Assembly: GCA_030641605.1 (NCBI GenBank)
Contig: DAOWHD010000051.1
Span: forward strand, 1 to 9,049
DNA length: 9,049 nt
Direction of reading: 5' to 3'
DNA from: Thermoplasmata archaeon
GTDB taxonomy: Archaea > Thermoplasmatota > E2 > DHVEG-1
Both the position numbers and the translations under genes were made by a program. The notes beneath the pieces were generated by a model, which saw nothing but the letters and a program-made list of their open reading frames with translations, ran no database searches and was not told where the DNA came from. This document shows, in pieces, positions 1 through 6,121 of this stretch (within the stretch, counting starts at the first letter, position 1; every line of letters begins with the position of its first letter).

Positions 1-93
1 TATATTGGAAAAGGGAAGAAAAATTATTGCCCGCAGTACAAAAAGGAAGAGTTTAAGAGAAATTGTCCGCTACGAAAAATGGTAATCTATTAA
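1..93 (+). other. Left-edge tail of a protein gene, frame undecided
   Basis: All three forward frames are open from the window edge and close nearby (stops at 54-56, 83-85 and 91-93), so a C-terminal tail is likely but its frame cannot be fixed. The frame ending at 85 gives a basic helix-like tail (ending REIVRYEKW). The frame ending at 93 gives a tail with two cysteines (CPQYKK and NCPLRK). Neither is recognised. If real, this gene lies about 45-50 bp upstream of the radical SAM gene on the same strand and may share its transcript, since I see no convincing promoter between them. Confidence 0.3.
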
Positions 94-135
94 CCAATCT
101 ATCTGTCTTGTCTGGTAAACTATCTGCAGTTTTGG

Positions 136-1485
136 TTGATCAGATCTACAGCTTCTTTAACAGGAAGTTTTATATTGAATATAAACTATAAAAATATTGT
201 GCTTAGCAAATCCATCCGTCAAACAATAAAATATATATTGACAGGATCAAAAGGTCTTGTTTTACAAAGGCGTGCCTTGGCCATCGATAAAATAGAGGTA
301 AAAAGGCTAGGAATATATCTCCATATTCCCTTTTGTAGGGTGCCTTGTCTTTACTGCCCATATTTTAAAGAAAAATTTGACAAAAACAAAGCTCTTGCGT
401 ACAAAGATGCAGTTATCAAGGAGATAGAGTTTTATCGTCCTCTCTTGAAAGAAAAGAAGATAACCTCATTCTATATAGGTGGTGGGACACCGACAACAAT
501 GATAGGATATGGTTTGGAAGAGATCATTAGCACCATCCGAGATTCCTTTGATTTGAGGTGCGATATATCTACAGAAACCCATCCAAACGATATCACGCCT
601 TCTGCAGTAAAACATTTAAAGGATATCGGGGTAAAAAATGTTAGTATGGGGATAGAATCTTTTAATGATCATTTTTTGAAAAAGATAGGGAGACCTTATA
701 CTAGTAGCACGGCAAAAAAATCGATAAAAGTACTGAGAACTGGTGATTTCAAATGTATTAATATTGATATTATGTTTGGGTTGCCAGACCAAAAGATTGC
801 AGATGTTGAAGAAGATATCAAAATAGCTCTTAGTCTCAATGTAGATCAGATTTCTGCATATCCAATATTTACATTCCCCCATACAAGATTGAAGCAGGTT
901 GTTAAAGAAAATGGGTCTCGACTTCCAGGGATTATCGAGAGAAGAAGAATGCTTAGAGTCATAGAGAGATTGTGTTATGGTGCAGAGATGGACCGAACTT
1001 CAGTATGGGCATTTACAAAAAGAGGAGTAGACAAATACAGCTCTGTCACCATTCCACATTACATTGGGTTAGGTGCTGGGGCAGGGTCTCTTATACCAGA
1101 TTCTTTTTTCATTAACGTCTTCAATGTTCTTGAGTATGTAAAATATCTAAGGGAGGAACAGAAGCCGCCAATAGCATTAACAATAGATTTTAGTGAAAAG
1201 GAAGAAATGATACACTGGCTTTACTGGAGGATATACGAAACAAAGATTGATAAAGGAGAGTTTAAAGAGCAATTCGATAAGGATTTTGACAAAATTTTTG
1301 GAAAGCTGCTTGTCTTTTTTAAATTATTTGGGTTATCTCATAACTATAAGGATAAAATAATAATGACTGATAAAGGAAATTACTGGGTGCACGTACTTCA
1401 GAATCTTTTTTCCTTGGATTTCATTGGACGTGTTTGGAGTATATGTCTAGCCGAAACATGGCCTAGAGAAATAGAACTAATTTAA
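136..1485 (+). CDS. HemW/HemN-like radical SAM protein
   Basis: This is a coproporphyrinogen III oxidase-like radical SAM protein of 449 residues, presumably cytoplasmic. The iron-sulfur motif HIPFCRVPCLYC lies at about residues 63-74 (Cys67, Cys71, Cys74). It is followed by the SAM-binding GGGTP (115-119), the ETHP strand (147-150), GIESF (172-176) and MFGLPDQ (213-219), in family order. The residue two after the third cysteine is Tyr, not Cys, as in HemW heme chaperones and unlike the CxxxCxxCxC of true HemN, so oxygen-independent coproporphyrinogen oxidase activity should not be assumed. About 60 residues precede the motif, longer than in bacterial HemW. The TTG at 136 has no visible ribosome binding site; TTG 175, GTG 199 and TTG 238 are other possible starts. 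The gene converges on the zinc ribbon gene with a 10-bp gap. The family call is firm; the substrate is unknown. Confidence 0.85.
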   Translation: MIRSTASLTGSFILNINYKNIVLSKSIRQTIKYILTGSKGLVLQRRALAIDKIEVKRLGIYLHIPFCRVPCLYCPYFKEKFDKNKALAYKDAVIKEIEFYRPLLKEKKITSFYIGGGTPTTMIGYGLEEIISTIRDSFDLRCDISTETHPNDITPSAVKHLKDIGVKNVSMGIESFNDHFLKKIGRPYTSSTAKKSIKVLRTGDFKCINIDIMFGLPDQKIADVEEDIKIALSLNVDQISAYPIFTFPHTRLKQVVKENGSRLPGIIERRRMLRVIERLCYGAEMDRTSVWAFTKRGVDKYSSVTIPHYIGLGAGAGSLIPDSFFINVFNVLEYVKYLREEQKPPIALTIDFSEKEEMIHWLYWRIYETKIDKGEFKEQFDKDFDKIFGKLLVFFKLFGLSHNYKDKIIMTDKGNYWVHVLQNLFSLDFIGRVWSICLAETWPREIELI

Positions 1486-1495
1486 ATATAGATAT

Positions 1496-1648
1496 CTATT
1501 TTTTGGAGGAGTTGCCTTTTTTCATTTTCATTTCTACCAGTTCCTCCCTGCTCAAATATTTTCTATGACAATTGGGGCATGTTATTGGCGATTCTACTGT
1601 ACTTCTTGTCCATCTGTGTCCACAAAAAGGACAATTCTCCTTTTTCAT
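1496..1648 (-). CDS. Small double-CPxC zinc ribbon protein (50 aa)
   Basis: Read from ATG at 1648 to TAG at 1496, this frame gives a 50-residue protein with CPFCGHRW at residues 6-13 and CPNCHRKY at 24-31. Two CPxC knuckles 15 residues apart are the signature of a rubredoxin-like zinc ribbon. An acidic helix (LSREELVEM, 32-40) and a lysine-rich tail follow. The ordered motifs are hard to explain by chance. A GGGGG tract at 1656-1660 may serve as ribosome binding site, and an AT-rich TTTTTAAAC-like box at about 1681-1689 (minus strand) lies at a suitable distance for a TATA box. Such small proteins often bind nucleic acid or partner proteins, but no specific function can be given. It is convergent with the radical SAM gene and its start is only 25 bp from that of the divergent reading frame at 1674. 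Confidence 0.75.
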   Translation of the reverse strand: MKKENCPFCGHRWTRSTVESPITCPNCHRKYLSREELVEMKMKKGNSSKK

Positions 1649-1673
1649 AGCGATACCCCCGTTGGGAGATATA

Positions 1674-1964
1674 ATGATTTGTTTAAAAACATATCCTTTA
1701 AAATTCTTGATTTCTCATTCAAAAAACCTTCATTTAGAAAAAACCAAGCCAAATCGGCATACGTTGTCGAATTTGGAAAGAATTTATGCAATGTTCAATG
1801 GTTTTAGAGCATCTGAAAAAAGCTTTAGAGATTATGCTTTCACTCAGGCGGTTTTTAAGACAAGCAAATATGAGGTGAGCAATACCATAAAAGAGAAGAT
1901 GTACAAAGAATGGAACTTTTCCTTTGATGCATTTGGTTATGACAAGTGGCATCTCCTTATTTAG
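1674..1964 (+). CDS. Unrecognised 96-residue protein, possible gene
   Basis: An ATG at 1674 with GGGAG at 1664-1668 upstream opens a 96-residue frame. I do not recognise the protein. Its N-terminal 40 residues are basic and its C-terminal half is rich in aromatic residues (MYKEWNFSFDAFGYDKWHLL at the end). Arginine is mostly AGA, as in neighbouring genes, which favours coding. Against it, there is no clear promoter, and its start is wedged against the divergent zinc ribbon gene, so any promoter would lie inside that gene. A short GC-rich run followed by six T (1982-1987) just after the stop could end transcription. The frame continues upstream to a possible start at 1572, but that part is antisense to the zinc ribbon gene. 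It could be a small lineage-specific gene or a decayed remnant. Confidence 0.4.
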   Translation: MICLKTYPLKFLISHSKNLHLEKTKPNRHTLSNLERIYAMFNGFRASEKSFRDYAFTQAVFKTSKYEVSNTIKEKMYKEWNFSFDAFGYDKWHLLI

Positions 1965-1981
1965 GTATGGCTGGGGAGGGG

Positions 1982-1987
1982 TTTTTT
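1982..1987 (+). terminator. Possible oligo-T terminator after the 96-residue frame
   Basis: A run of six T directly follows a G-rich stretch (GGGGAGGGG), 18 bp past the stop at 1964. Archaeal RNA polymerase terminates at oligo-T tracts. The run overlaps the last codons of the convergent aminotransferase gene. Confidence 0.3.
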
Positions 1988-3188
1988 AGTGCAATCTCTT
2001 TTTCATGAATGCTTCCAGCTTATCAAATGCCATCTCTAGTATTTCCATTCGTGGAAGAATGACTACTCTGAAATGATTTTTGCCATATGTGGAACAAAAA
2101 CCGGATCCATGTACGACCAAAACATGCGCCTCATGTAAAAGGTCTAAAACAAACTCCTTGTCATTTTTCCAAGGTCCTTCTTCAATGGCTTCAATTTTTG
2201 GGAATATATAAAATGCACCATCTGGCTTTGTAGAAGAAATGCCTTCTATTTCATTAAGGCGTTTGTATGAGAAATCGCGCCGCTCTCTTAATTTTTGATT
2301 TGCTTTTTCGATGTGATCCTGTGGACCCTTTAATGCTTGGATGCATGCACGTTGACAGACCGAATTTGCGCACAGTCTTGATCGGGCTATGCGCATAAAT
2401 GCGTCTTGCAATTGGTCAAGTTCACCAGAATGATAAAACATTACATGCCCAATACGCCATCCTGGCACTAAGTATACTTTTGAAAAGCCGTTAAATGTTA
2501 CGACTGGGACATCTTTTGCCAATGTTGCAGTTGCATACTGTTTACTGTCAAAAGTCAAATCATCATAGATTTCATCAGAAACAATTGGGACCTCATATTC
2601 TCCTGCAATGTCAATTATTTCCTTTATGACCTTTTTTGAGTATAATGCACCTGTTGGATTATTAGGATTTATGATAACTATGCCTTTGGTTTTGTTCGAT
2701 ATCTTTTTGCGGATGTCATCTATCTCTGGTTGCCAATTCTCCTCCTCTGGACATCGATATGCTATTGGTTCCGCACCATTAAAACGTGTGATGAGCCTAT
2801 ATTGTGGATACGTTGGTCCTGGTACCAAAAGTTCATCACGGGGGTTAAGCGAGGCGTTAAGAAATATTTGAAGTGATTCTGTTACGCCTGTTGTAATGCA
2901 GATATCTTTGATATCGTAGCTTATATTGTTTCTTTTCCTTTCCCTCTCGGCAATTGCATTCCTAAGATCTATATCTCCTTCTGAAAGAGAATAGCCGTTG
3001 TACCCCTCATTTGCAGCTTCATATAATGCATCTTTCATGTGTTGGGGTGTGTCAAAATCATATTTGTTTGGATCCCCTATGTTGAGGTGTAATATTTCAA
3101 TGCCTTTTTTTTCTAGTTCTTTTGCTGGTAAGACAACATCTCTTATTGCATATGATATGCCTTGTGAACGATGGGAAGCTTCTATCAT
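1986..3188 (-). CDS. Class I PLP aminotransferase, alanine aminotransferase type
   Basis: A full-length 400-residue fold-type I aminotransferase, cytoplasmic, expected to move an amino group between an amino acid and a 2-oxo acid with PLP. Visible landmarks are NIGDP (36-40), the turn GYSLSEGD near 65-72, INPNNPTG (173-180, cofactor-binding Asn), SDEIYDD (204-210, Asp205 and Tyr208), FNGFSKVYLVPGWRIGH (232-247, with Lys237 as the predicted Schiff-base lysine), DGAFYIFP (323-330) and HFRVVILP (372-379, Arg374 for the substrate carboxylate). The pattern, especially GIVIINPNNPTGA and the FNG-SK-Y stretch, resembles E. coli AlaA and archaeal alanine aminotransferases more than aspartate enzymes. 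Substrate preference is inferred. The ATG at 3188 has no ribosome binding site. A TATA-like box at 3219-3230 would give a leader of only about 10 nt. A MITE-like insertion sits directly upstream. Confidence 0.92.
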   Translation of the reverse strand: MIEASHRSQGISYAIRDVVLPAKELEKKGIEILHLNIGDPNKYDFDTPQHMKDALYEAANEGYNGYSLSEGDIDLRNAIAERERKRNNISYDIKDICITTGVTESLQIFLNASLNPRDELLVPGPTYPQYRLITRFNGAEPIAYRCPEEENWQPEIDDIRKKISNKTKGIVIINPNNPTGALYSKKVIKEIIDIAGEYEVPIVSDEIYDDLTFDSKQYATATLAKDVPVVTFNGFSKVYLVPGWRIGHVMFYHSGELDQLQDAFMRIARSRLCANSVCQRACIQALKGPQDHIEKANQKLRERRDFSYKRLNEIEGISSTKPDGAFYIFPKIEAIEEGPWKNDKEFVLDLLHEAHVLVVHGSGFCSTYGKNHFRVVILPRMEILEMAFDKLEAFMKKRLH

Positions 3189-3218
3189 GGATTATCATGG
3201 GTGGTATCCAAATGCATC

Positions 3219-3230
3219 ATAAATATTTTA
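3219..3230 (-). promoter_or_regulatory. Likely TATA box of the aminotransferase gene
   Basis: On the minus strand the AT-rich stretch TAAAATATTTAT lies about 30-40 nt before the ATG at 3188. Initiation about 25 nt downstream would give a leader near 10 nt, which fits the absence of a ribosome binding site. The left flanking repeat of the inserted element begins only 5 bp further upstream. Confidence 0.5.
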
Positions 3231-3239
3231 TTGAGACAT

Positions 3240-3256
3240 CAGTACTTCGAAAAGTA
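3240..3256 (+). repeat. Left terminal inverted repeat
   Basis: CAGTACTTCGAAAAGTA matches the reverse complement of 3356-3372 at 15 of 17 positions. GACAT adjoins it on the outside. Confidence 0.75.
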
Positions 3257-3355
3257 AATTTCTGCAAACCCTTTTTGTGTGACTGAATTTGTAATCATAA
3301 GGAGATGGAAGTTATAAATCTGCACCAAAATTGTGTAATTTAGGTTGTATTTTGC

Positions 3356-3372
3356 TACCTTCCGAAGTACTG
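3356..3372 (-). repeat. Right terminal inverted repeat
   Basis: On the minus strand it reads CAGTACTTCGGAAGGTA. It differs from the left end at two positions, both transitions in the inner part. A second GACAT copy adjoins it on the outside. Confidence 0.75.
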
Positions 3373-3446
3373 GACATGACATGATATGATGAAAGCTGGT
3401 CTGTGAGTCCCAAAATCATTAAAAAGATAAAAGCGATTAAGGCTTT

Positions 3447-3455
3447 AGAGGTGAT
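3447..3455 (+). promoter_or_regulatory. Strong ribosome binding site of the small charged protein
   Basis: AGAGGTGAT pairs well with the conserved archaeal 16S rRNA 3' end (GAUCACCUCC) and ends 5 nt before the ATG at 3461. It supports both the start and the reality of this small gene. Confidence 0.75.
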
Positions 3456-3460
3456 GTAGA

Positions 3461-3736
3461 ATGCCAATTGATGAACCGATTGATATGGCGGAGCAGAGTA
3501 AGGATGATATGGAAAAAAGGAAACCAAAGCCATTCCGGTATGTTACCGATGAACACAACGTTGGGGATAAACCAACTATGGATGAAGAAGTTCCCTTTAC
3601 AGTTATGAAGGCTGAAAAAAGAAATGCCGTATTTAACACAGGGAACCCTATCATTTTAGGTAGTGCTGAAAATGCTGAGATGATAGAAGATATAATTAAA
3701 AAACACAAGGAAACTGGAAAATCTGACGAAGAGTAA
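3461..3736 (+). CDS. Small charged protein of unknown function (91 aa)
   Basis: I do not recognise this 91-residue protein. It is very hydrophilic, with alternating acidic and basic stretches, no cysteine, no signal peptide and no membrane segment, so it is probably soluble and cytoplasmic. The N-terminal half (to about residue 45) is rich in Asp, Glu, Lys and Pro and looks unstructured. Residues 46-64 (FTVMKAEKRNAVFNTGNPI) could form strands, and 69-87 a charged helix (ENAEMIEDIIKKHKE). The ATG at 3461 is well supported by the binding site AGAGGTGAT. It stands alone between a MITE-like insertion upstream and pheS, which has its own promoter, downstream. An AT-rich stretch at about 3416-3430 might be its TATA box, but this is weak. 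It may be lineage-specific. Confidence 0.75.
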   Translation: MPIDEPIDMAEQSKDDMEKRKPKPFRYVTDEHNVGDKPTMDEEVPFTVMKAEKRNAVFNTGNPIILGSAENAEMIEDIIKKHKETGKSDEE

Positions 3737-3758
3737 AAAGCATTAACAAAGAATATTT

Positions 3759-3776
3759 GATGGGGATTTATCCATC
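3759..3776 (+). other. Small hairpin after the small charged protein
   Basis: GATGGG and TCCATC can pair (five Watson-Crick pairs and one G-U) around a 6-nt loop, 22 bp past the stop. No T run follows, so a terminator role is only a guess. The rest of the 167-bp gap to pheS holds only the pheS promoter as far as I can see. Confidence 0.25.
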
Positions 3777-3866
3777 TACTTAAGCAATCTTATGTCTGAT
3801 CATATTTTAAGAAGTATCCTACAAGAAAAAACACATATTTTCTCCAAATGGATATTTTCCACAATC

Positions 3867-3875
3867 GATATATTA
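3867..3875 (+). promoter_or_regulatory. TATA box of pheS
   Basis: GATATATTA is centred 33 bp before the pheS ATG. Initiation about 25 bp downstream gives a leader of under 10 nt, consistent with the lack of any ribosome binding site before 3904. Confidence 0.6.
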
Positions 3876-3903
3876 ATACATAGTTAGCTGATTTCCGAAT
3901 CCG

Positions 3904-5424
3904 ATGGACATCGATAAAGTAGTCAAGGAACTTTCACAAAATGAAAAAAAAGTACTCTTGACACTGGAAAAACTTGGAGGAAAAGCATCGCCAAAAGATG
4001 TCTTAGAAAATGGCGAATTTCGGCAAGAAGTCGAAGTTATGAATGCTGCTTCATGGCTTCAATCAAAAAAATTGGCAAAGATTGAAGGAAGCATAAAAAC
4101 AGTATATTCTCTTGGTAAGGAAGGGAAACGGTTTTTGGAAAAAAACCTTCCAGAAAAACGGGCATTGCAACTAATATCTAATAAAAACGGTAAAGTATCT
4201 TTAAAAAACTTATCAGATGTTTTAGAAAAAAATGAGATTCCGGTTGCTATTGGTTGGTTGAAGAGGAAAGGTTGGGCAAACATCAAAAAGGTAGATGGTG
4301 AAACTGTTTTAGAAATTACTGATAAGGGAATAGAGTCGGTAGAAATCGAAAGCGAAGATGAAAAGATTCTTAAGTACCTTAACAAAAATCCGAATACTGA
4401 ACTTGATAAGGATAAAAACCGAATGCTTTTATCAAGAAAACATGTAATTGGCGAAAAAGAGATTATTAGCAGTTCAATAATTCTTACTGAAAAAGGAAAG
4501 GAAATACTTCAAAAGGGTGTTGAAGTCAAGGATGAAATTTCCCAGATAACTTCTACAGTTATCAAAAATGGCGAATGGAAAAGAAAAAACATAAGACCTT
4601 ATGATATTCATGCATTTGCTCCGGCAAAGTACGGAGGCAAGGCTCATCCACTAGTCGATTTAATACATAAAATCAGACAGATATTTCTTGAAATGGGCTT
4701 CCAGGAAGTCAAAGGCGATTTTGTTGAATCATGTTTCTGGAACATGGATGTGCTTTTCATACCTCAAGATCACCCTGCCCGGGAAATGCAAGACACGTTA
4801 TACTGCAAGAATCCTTCAAACTTTGATATTAAGGAAAAAGATCTGATTGAAAGGATTGCAGATGTTCATGAAAATGGCGGTGTCACATCCTCCACAGGAT
4901 GGAATTATAATTTTTCCAAAGATGAAGGAAGGCGAGCGCTTCTAAGAACGCATACTACAGTTAATACGATTCGTTATTTGTATAATAATCCAGAACCTCC
5001 ATCTAAAATTTTTTCTATAGGCCAAGTTTTTAGAAAAGAGAATATCGATTCAACCCATCTGCCAGAGTTCTATCAAATTGAAGGAATTGTTCACGAAGAA
5101 GACACCAATTTTAGACAACTGATAGGCATCCTAAAAGAGTTCTATAAAAGAATGGGGTTTGAACAGATACGTTTTAGGCCTGCTTATTTCCCATATACAG
5201 AACCCAGCATGGAGGTAGATGTTTTATGGAACAATGAATGGATGGAGCTTGGTGGAAGTGGCATTTTCAGACCGGAAGTCACAGAACCAATTGGTATAAA
5301 GAGTCCTGTTTTAGCATGGGGTCTTGGGTTAGAACGACTTGCTATGCTTAGATTTGGTTTAGCTGATATTAGAGAGCTCTATATTAGCGATATGGATTGG
5401 TTGAGAAAGCAATCTTTAATATAA
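3904..5424 (+). CDS. pheS: Phenylalanyl-tRNA synthetase alpha subunit
   Basis: The catalytic alpha subunit of the cytoplasmic (alpha-beta)2 enzyme that charges tRNA-Phe, 506 residues, a normal archaeal length. Residues 1 to about 205 form an archaeal/eukaryotic-type N-terminal region that reads as consecutive winged-helix units (about 10-80, 82-145 and 150-205, each ending in a T/S-x-x-GK/KG strand). The class II core follows: motif 1 region with HPLVDLI (248-254), FIPQDHPAREMQDT (285-298), RTHTT (348-352), motif 2 with VFRKENIDSTH (375-385) and PEFYQIEG (387-394), the phenylalanine pocket YFPYTEPSMEV (428-438), and motif 3 GLGLERLAMLRFG (473-485). The ATG at 3904 is set by a TATA box giving a nearly leaderless mRNA. 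The beta-subunit gene pheT, needed for the complex, is not adjacent. T-rich sequence right after the stop may end the transcript. Confidence 0.97.
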   Translation: MDIDKVVKELSQNEKKVLLTLEKLGGKASPKDVLENGEFRQEVEVMNAASWLQSKKLAKIEGSIKTVYSLGKEGKRFLEKNLPEKRALQLISNKNGKVSLKNLSDVLEKNEIPVAIGWLKRKGWANIKKVDGETVLEITDKGIESVEIESEDEKILKYLNKNPNTELDKDKNRMLLSRKHVIGEKEIISSSIILTEKGKEILQKGVEVKDEISQITSTVIKNGEWKRKNIRPYDIHAFAPAKYGGKAHPLVDLIHKIRQIFLEMGFQEVKGDFVESCFWNMDVLFIPQDHPAREMQDTLYCKNPSNFDIKEKDLIERIADVHENGGVTSSTGWNYNFSKDEGRRALLRTHTTVNTIRYLYNNPEPPSKIFSIGQVFRKENIDSTHLPEFYQIEGIVHEEDTNFRQLIGILKEFYKRMGFEQIRFRPAYFPYTEPSMEVDVLWNNEWMELGGSGIFRPEVTEPIGIKSPVLAWGLGLERLAMLRFGLADIRELYISDMDWLRKQSLI

Positions 5425-5635
5425 TTTTAATATTGATTTTGGCCTGCGTCCATAGATGCTGGCTGTCTTTCTGAAGTTTATGTATCTCCTCTAGATATAC
5501 ATTAATAAATGGTGGAAGGATAAAAAGCATTGTTATACGAAGGGAACTTCAGACCACCGGCCTTGATTCATTCCAGTACCTCCGAATGCAAAAAACGCCA
5601 AAGAATAATGATTTCTTAATATCTTTTATTTGAAG
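5425..5635. other. Gene-free stretch between convergent pheS and the regulator
   Basis: I find no gene here. It contains a 9-bp inverted repeat, TCTGAAGTT (5470-5478) with AACTTCAGA (5545-5553), whose outer flanks could extend pairing (GCTGG at about 5459-5463 with CCGGC, using one G-U). Inside lies a smaller hairpin, TATCT/AGATA, around a 5-nt loop at about 5483-5497. Whether it is transcribed is unknown. Confidence 0.3.
5590..5599 (-). terminator. Possible oligo-T terminator of the NikR-like gene
   Basis: On the minus strand GGCG followed by TTTTTT lies about 40 nt beyond the stop at 5636. This is the kind of oligo-T tract at which archaeal transcription ends. Confidence 0.35.
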
Positions 5636-6019
5636 TTATGGAATTATTAATTTGACTAAATCCATTTTTCTATTTGTTTGGAACTGTCTCATCATTTCTT
5701 TTATTCTATCTGCCTCTCCTTCTAAAACAAAAATCTCTAAACATTTATTATTTTTCAAATGGCTATGTATTTGAGTTGTTGTGACATCCTCAAATTTATG
5801 TTTTATTTCAGAAACAGTGTTTTCGGTATCATGACTGTGTATTAATAGAAGAATTGAGTTTATTTTTCCAGATAGCTTTTCTGTATTTTTGTATTCTGAG
5901 ATTAGCAGCCTTGTTCCTGCTCTTATTACTTCTGATCTGCCCGAGTAGCCATGTTCGCGTTGTATTCTATTGATTTCTTTAAGGATCGTGTCATTTAGAG
6001 ATATACTTATTATTGTCAT
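5636..6019 (-). CDS. NikR-like metal-responsive ribbon-helix-helix regulator
   Basis: A 127-residue cytoplasmic transcription factor of the NikR family. Residues 1-45 are a ribbon-helix-helix DNA-binding domain (ISISLNDTILKEI strand-helix, then GYSGRSEVIRAG). About 55-127 form the ACT-like metal-binding and tetramer domain. Compared with E. coli NikR as I recall it, the high-affinity nickel ligands His76, His87, His89 and Cys95 correspond to His74, His85, His87 and Cys93 here, with identical spacing (11, 2 and 6). The surrounding IHSHLKNNKCLEIFVLEG matches the family block. It is divergent from a ZnuA-type importer, so it probably represses that operon, and perhaps itself, when metal is abundant. 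A TATA box at 6042-6051 implies a leaderless transcript starting at the ATG. Family assignment is strong; sensing of nickel, not another metal, is inferred from the ligands. Confidence 0.9.
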   Translation of the reverse strand: MTIISISLNDTILKEINRIQREHGYSGRSEVIRAGTRLLISEYKNTEKLSGKINSILLLIHSHDTENTVSEIKHKFEDVTTTQIHSHLKNNKCLEIFVLEGEADRIKEMMRQFQTNRKMDLVKLIIP

Positions 6020-6041
6020 AAAAACAACAAATTAATAACAT

Positions 6042-6051
6042 GTTTATATAC
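6042..6051 (-). promoter_or_regulatory. TATA box of the NikR-like gene
   Basis: On the minus strand GTATATAAAC is centred about 27 bp before the ATG at 6019, so transcription should begin at or within 2-3 nt of the start codon (leaderless). Confidence 0.65.
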
Positions 6052-6075
6052 TTGGCCATAAAAGTTAATAACAAA

Positions 6076-6084
6076 CTTTATAAA
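6076..6084 (+). promoter_or_regulatory. TATA box of the metal-importer operon
   Basis: CTTTATAAA is a near-consensus archaeal TATA box. Initiation about 25 bp downstream (near 6105) leaves a short leader that includes the ribosome binding site GAGGAG at 6109-6114. It lies between the second and third operator-like repeats. Confidence 0.65.
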
Positions 6085-6121
6085 TGTTAATAATAATGTG
6101 AGTAAGTTGAGGAGATATATA

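Larger units (their letters stand above)
3235..3377. mobile_element. MITE-like element with 17-bp inverted repeats and 5-bp target duplication
   Basis: The termini CAGTACTTCGAAAAGTA (3240-3256) and TACCTTCCGAAGTACTG (3356-3372) are inverted repeats matching at 15 of 17 positions, the outer 10 bp perfectly. Directly outside them lie identical 5-bp direct repeats GACAT (3235-3239 and 3373-3377). Matched ends plus a flanking duplication are the hallmark of a transposed element. The 133-bp body has no meaningful reading frame, so it would be non-autonomous and need a transposase in trans. I cannot name the parent insertion-sequence family. In a minus-strand transcript the two mismatches become G-U pairs, so a 17-bp RNA helix could form. 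Confidence 0.75.
6031..6094. promoter_or_regulatory. Three phased GTTANTAAC-like repeats, probable operator
   Basis: ATTAATAAC (6031-6039), GTTAATAAC (6064-6072) and GTTAATAAT (6086-6094) share the near-palindrome GTTA-N-TAAC. The middle copy is a perfect dyad and the outer copies differ at one end base each. Their centres are 33 and 22 bp apart, multiples of 11, so all face the same side of the helix. They bracket the znuA-side TATA box and overlap the predicted start region of the regulator gene, as expected for an operator controlling both. That the NikR-like protein binds here is inference. Confidence 0.55.

Noticed and set aside
1734..1952. 72-residue minus-strand frame
   Set aside because: It lies fully within the plus-strand frame at 1674-1964, has no ribosome binding site and no recognisable features.
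4059..4385. 108-residue minus-strand frame inside pheS
   Set aside because: It is antisense to the well-conserved winged-helix region of pheS, which explains the open frame.
5573..5586. CCAGTACCTCCGAA resembles the terminal repeat of the MITE-like element
   Set aside because: Only about 12 of 14 positions agree, and there is no matching inverted partner or flanking duplication, so a second copy is not supported.
6098..6121. GTG at 6098 as the start of the metal-binding lipoprotein
   Set aside because: It lies upstream of the transcription start predicted from the TATA box at 6076-6084 and has no ribosome binding site. ATG 6122 has GAGGAG at 7-nt spacing and gives a normal lipoprotein signal.
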